A stretch of DNA of 44,397 bases from Streptosporangium minutum (GTDB lineage: Bacteria > Actinomycetota > Actinomycetes > Streptosporangiales > Streptosporangiaceae), in assembly GCF_002149035.1 (NCBI RefSeq), contig NZ_NGFP01000032.1, positions 1-44,397 on the forward strand, in the 5' to 3' direction. Positions within the stretch are counted from its first letter, which is position 1. Every line of letters starts with the position of its first letter. Under the pieces are notes generated by a model. That model saw only the letters and a list, made by a program, of their open reading frames with translations. It was not told the DNA's origin and did not search any database. Below, piece by piece: positions 41,495-44,397 of the stretch. The translations under genes were made by a program, and so were the position numbers.

Positions 41495-42726
41495 ACTCCA
41501 CCACTATGTCCACCGATGTCGCCCAAGCTCGCCGAGGTGCGGCCGCTGTCTTCCTCGTCGCGGTGTTCGTCTCGGCCGTCGGCGACGAGATCGCCGCCAT
41601 CGCGGTCATGTTTCACCTCGCCGAGACCGGGCAGTCATTCCTCGTCGCCGCGCTGCTGGTGCTGCAGCTGGTGCCCGCCGTACTGCTGGCGCCGCTGGCC
41701 GGCCAGCTGCTCGACCGGCGCGACGCCGGGCGGATGCTCGCCCTGGTGTCCGGGGTGCAGGCCGTCGTCGTGCTGGCCATGAGCGCCTGGCCGAACACGG
41801 CCGTCCTGCTCGGCGGCTCGACGCTGGTCGGCCTGTGCGCGGCCGTGTCCACCCCGGCGGCGATCGTGCTGATCCCCCTGCTGGCCGGCGAGGCCTTCCC
41901 GACCCGGGCCAACGGACTGCTGGAGGTCAGCCGCTCCGCGTCCACGCTCGCCGGGCCGGTCATCGGCGGCGTGCTGGTGGCAAGCGTCGGGGTACGGCCG
42001 GCGCTGCTGGCCGACGCCGTGTCCTTCGCCCTGGCCGCGGCGGCGATCGTGCTCATCAAGGTGCGCCGCCCGGTCAACGACGACGGCAAGGTGTGGTGGA
42101 CGGGCGCCACCGACGGCATCAAGTTCCTGGCCCGCCAGACCGAGCTGCGCACCGTCCTGCCGATCGTGATCATCACCGTGTCGGCCAGCTCGATGGTCAA
42201 CGTGGCATTGGTGTTCTTCGTCAAGGGGCCCCTGCAATCGGGCGCCACGGCCCTGGGCGTGCTGACCGCGGCGTGGGGGGTCGGCGCACTGGTTGGCGCC
42301 GCCCTCGGATCCCGCCGCGAGTTCCGGGTTCCCGAGCGTGTCGTGTTGATCGGCGCCGGCGTCATGGGCGTGGCGATCCTCGCGTACGGACTTGTCAGCG
42401 TTGTCGTGCTCGCGGTCGTCGCCGCGCTGGCGGCGGGCGCGGCCAACGCCTACCAGAACATGGGCATGCGTACGGCGGTGCAGATCCGCACCCCGAATGA
42501 GCTGCTGGGCCGCGCGCACGCCGCCGCGGGTTCGATCATCAACTCGTTCTTCCTGGTCGGTTTTGTGCTCGGCGGCATCTTCGCCGCGAGGGACCCCCGC
42601 GCCACGTTCGTGGTCGCCGGCGTGGTCACGGTGGTGGCCGCCGCCGTCGGTCTCGTGCTCATGGCCGCTCGGCGGGCGCCTGCGCCGCAGGACGACGCCG
42701 CCGTACCCCAGGGAGATCGTGAGTGA
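41491..42726 (+). CDS. MFS transporter, probable RiPP exporter
   Basis: A 411-residue integral membrane protein with ATG at 41491. It has about eleven to twelve hydrophobic segments, the conserved loop LAGQLLDRRDAGRML between helices 2 and 3 (the G-x-L-x-D-R motif), and the pattern of the MFS_3 (enterobactin exporter-like) group, including GLLEVSRSASTLAGPVIGGV. It is embedded between biosynthetic genes with overlaps on both sides (4 bases each), so it most likely exports the finished peptide and may give self-protection. Confidence 0.88.
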   Translation: MNSTTMSTDVAQARRGAAAVFLVAVFVSAVGDEIAAIAVMFHLAETGQSFLVAALLVLQLVPAVLLAPLAGQLLDRRDAGRMLALVSGVQAVVVLAMSAWPNTAVLLGGSTLVGLCAAVSTPAAIVLIPLLAGEAFPTRANGLLEVSRSASTLAGPVIGGVLVASVGVRPALLADAVSFALAAAAIVLIKVRRPVNDDGKVWWTGATDGIKFLARQTELRTVLPIVIITVSASSMVNVALVFFVKGPLQSGATALGVLTAAWGVGALVGAALGSRREFRVPERVVLIGAGVMGVAILAYGLVSVVVLAVVAALAAGAANAYQNMGMRTAVQIRTPNELLGRAHAAAGSIINSFFLVGFVLGGIFAARDPRATFVVAGVVTVVAAAVGLVLMAARRAPAPQDDAAVPQGDRE

Positions 42727-43847
42727 TCGCCTCCTCGCACCGCGGCGGCGTCAGTGCCGCGGTGCGTGTGCTGCCCGACAGCCTCTACAGCGCGATCTGC
42801 GTGGTGGTGGCCCGCGGCTACCTTGACGACCCGCCGTCCGGCGCGGGTCTGGCCCATCTGTTCGAACACGTGTGGTTCGCGCACGGGCTCGACGTGCCGA
42901 CCGTCGAGTGGGGTGAGACCCGCGAGCACGCCGTCGTGCTGCACCACGTGTGCCCGCCGGACGAGGTTCCGGCGGTCGTCTCCGCCCTGGCGCGGCGGCT
43001 TCACCGCTGCCGCGCCGCCCCGCCCGAGGCGATGGCGCCGCGCGTCGCGGCCGCGCTGAAGCTCATCGCGCTGGAACGGCGGACCGGACGGGAGCGGCGG
43101 GTCTTCGGGTTCCCGCGCCGCGACATCGCCCGGGCGTTGCGCGGCGATCCCGACTTCGATCCGGTCGCCGTCGACACCGACGGTCTGCGGCTCGACGGCA
43201 TCACCTCGTTCCTGACCGGGCACCGCCTCGCCGTGTGCGTCGCGGGACCGCAGGCGTCGCCCTCACCCGGGGAACTGCTGGCCGCCTTCGCCGTACCGAC
43301 TGACCAGGGCGGGACGGTGAGCGCGCTGGCGCCGGCACTGACAGGCGGCTGGTCCGTCGCCACCGAGGACGTCGAGGCGCGCGCCACCGCCTGGCTTCTT
43401 CCGTCCACCGTGGACGTCGCGGCAGCGGCCTGGCTCGCCACCGGGCTGATCGAGCGATGCCCGCCACCGGCCGGGCTGCGGTGGGTGTCGGGACGGGTCG
43501 TCTCCCCGTTCGGCACGGCGGCGGTGCGCGGCGGTCACCTGTTCGCGGTGGCCGCCGGCCTGGCGGACGGACCCGCCGCGGACCTCGTCCACGATCACCT
43601 GCTCCCGCTGCTGCGCGGTGACCTGGCGCAGTTCGACGCGGTGCGCGCCGCCACCGACGCGACCCGGATCGAGGCCACCGACCAGGCCGCCATCGACGCG
43701 ATCGATCTGATCGGCCCGGCGATCGGTCACGACGCGGTACGGCAGGCGGTCCGCGAGGCGTCGACGGCCACGATGCGGGACTTCGCCGAGCTGCTCGCCA
43801 CAAGCCCGCACGCGGAATTCCGCGCACACGCCGGGTCGCGGCGGTGA
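42723..43847 (+). CDS. M16-family zinc metallopeptidase
   Basis: A 374-residue protein with GTG at 42723. The inverted zinc motif HxxEH is present as GLAHLFEHVWF (His45, Glu48, His49), preceded by VVVARGYLDDPPSG as in the insulinase/processing-peptidase family. The downstream Glu ligand is probably among EAMAPRVAAALKLIALE. At 374 residues it is one M16 unit; such proteases work as pairs, and the next overlapping gene may be the partner. In RiPP pathways (PqqF/G, AlbE/F) M16 pairs remove or degrade leader peptides, so that role is likely here. Confidence 0.82.
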   Translation: MIASSHRGGVSAAVRVLPDSLYSAICVVVARGYLDDPPSGAGLAHLFEHVWFAHGLDVPTVEWGETREHAVVLHHVCPPDEVPAVVSALARRLHRCRAAPPEAMAPRVAAALKLIALERRTGRERRVFGFPRRDIARALRGDPDFDPVAVDTDGLRLDGITSFLTGHRLAVCVAGPQASPSPGELLAAFAVPTDQGGTVSALAPALTGGWSVATEDVEARATAWLLPSTVDVAAAAWLATGLIERCPPPAGLRWVSGRVVSPFGTAAVRGGHLFAVAAGLADGPAADLVHDHLLPLLRGDLAQFDAVRAATDATRIEATDQAAIDAIDLIGPAIGHDAVRQAVREASTATMRDFAELLATSPHAEFRAHAGSRR

Positions 43848-44397
43848 GCGCCTGGGAGCGCCGCGACGGCAACCGCAGCGTGCGGTACGTGCACACCGGT
43901 GACCCGCAGCCGCGCGTGCACCTGCGCGCGGACAGCGCTCCGCCGGACGGGCCCGCCGTCCAGCTCATCCACGACGCGCTGACCCTCCCAAGGGTCTGGA
44001 CCTTCGGCGCCCGGCTCGGCGCGGCCGCCCCCCTCGTCGACCACGGCCGCGTCATCGGCGTGGACGTGACGGTAACGGCGCTCGACCCGACCTGCGTCTG
44101 GGAGCAGGCGGCGCGCCTGCACGACGCCGTACGACCGGCTCCCGTGCCTGCCGAGCGGGCCGGGCGCGCGCTGGAGCGGGCCGCCGCCGCGTCCGTCGAA
44201 ACCTCGCATCACCTCGCAACCCTGGCCACGCTCTTCGCCCGGCCCACAGGCCCTGGCCGGATCCATGCGGGGCAGCTCGTCGCCGACGTCGTGCGCGCCG
44301 CCCGGCGGCTGCTCGAGGAGCCCGCGGCCGTGCCGGTCGGCGTGGCCGTCACCGCGGCGCTCGGGCCGGACGCCGTGGCGTGCGGCGAAGATCCGGT
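43844..44397 (+). CDS. Possible second M16-like subunit, partial
   Basis: GTG at 43844 overlaps the preceding stop (GTGA). The 184 visible residues run off the window. They contain SVRYVHTGDPQPRVHLRADS, LPRVWTFGARLGAAAPLVDH, an Ala/Arg-rich helical stretch and a new strand VPVGVAVTAALG. No HxxEH is seen. Position and coupling suggest the non-catalytic partner of the M16 peptidase, but similarity is weak and another function is possible. Confidence 0.55.
   Translation, partial: MSAWERRDGNRSVRYVHTGDPQPRVHLRADSAPPDGPAVQLIHDALTLPRVWTFGARLGAAAPLVDHGRVIGVDVTVTALDPTCVWEQAARLHDAVRPAPVPAERAGRALERAAAASVETSHHLATLATLFARPTGPGRIHAGQLVADVVRAARRLLEEPAAVPVGVAVTAALGPDAVACGEDP

Noticed and set aside
1-44397. 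tRNA, rRNA or riboswitch genes
   Set aside because: No cloverleaf, rRNA core sequence or known riboswitch motif was recognised on either strand by eye.

Overview
The window is a piece of a high-GC actinomycete chromosome. Codon use, frequent GTG starts, coupled start/stop overlaps, HrdB/SigA-type sigma remnants, a DUF402/FomD-like protein and an XRE/ImmA-IrrE/7-TM module all point to Actinomycetia, plausibly Streptosporangiales, but no rRNA or marker gene is present to settle the genus.

Layout. 1-4.9 kb: a TnpB (IS200/IS605-type) 3' end, then a VOC-fold protein, a conserved small protein, a secreted CocE/NonD-type hydrolase and an SDR oxidoreductase, closed by strong hairpins. 5-7.5 kb: a lower-GC island with an IS3-like remnant, two unfamiliar minus-strand genes (one perhaps with an AbiJ-like N-terminal domain) and a truncated tyrosine integrase next to a 13-bp inverted-repeat cell. 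7.7-9.1 kb: a secreted M4-fold protein that has lost all catalytic residues. 9.3-13.3 kb: TetR and arylamine N-acetyltransferase, an IS701-family element with CTAG target duplication and a duplicated left end, and a class C beta-lactamase-like serine hydrolase. 13.3-16 kb: a DnaE2-like polymerase gene lacking its C-terminus, with a LexA-type box before its start. 17-23.8 kb: two displaced pieces of a sigma-70 gene, DUF402, a frameshifted IS5-family element, an F420/PPOX-like protein, an APH-fold kinase between two resolvase remnants. 23.9-26.8 kb: two secreted two-cysteine paralogues divergent from an XRE regulator / ImmA-IrrE-like metalloprotease / DUF6545-like membrane protein operon, separated by a perfect 24-bp inverted repeat. 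26.9-33 kb: a decayed glycosyltransferase-like gene joined to a truncated Tn3 transposase, then a recombinase gene split by a 1.2-kb mini-Tn3 with 38-bp ends and a GGGTT duplication, and an IS1380 remnant.

33.05 kb to the right edge is the most interesting part: an apparently uncharacterised RiPP biosynthetic cluster. A 42-residue cysteine-free precursor is followed by a YcaO protein, a cupin protein, a JmjC-type oxygenase, a TylF-type methyltransferase, a heme-oxygenase-fold (HDO/PqqC-like) diiron candidate, a second methyltransferase, an MFS exporter and an M16 peptidase with a possible partner cut by the window edge. Divergently transcribed are a prolyl-hydroxylase-like 2OG oxygenase and a small winged-helix protein. 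Several enzymes carry what look like small PqqD/RRE-like domains, so the cluster seems built around repeated recruitment of one peptide to several oxidative and methylating enzymes, then export and leader removal.

Many genes between 17 and 33 kb are broken. Some breaks are transposition scars with visible ends; several are one- or two-base changes in G/C runs or GC dinucleotides, which could be real decay or assembly errors. All functions are inferred from reading the sequence; no database search was run.
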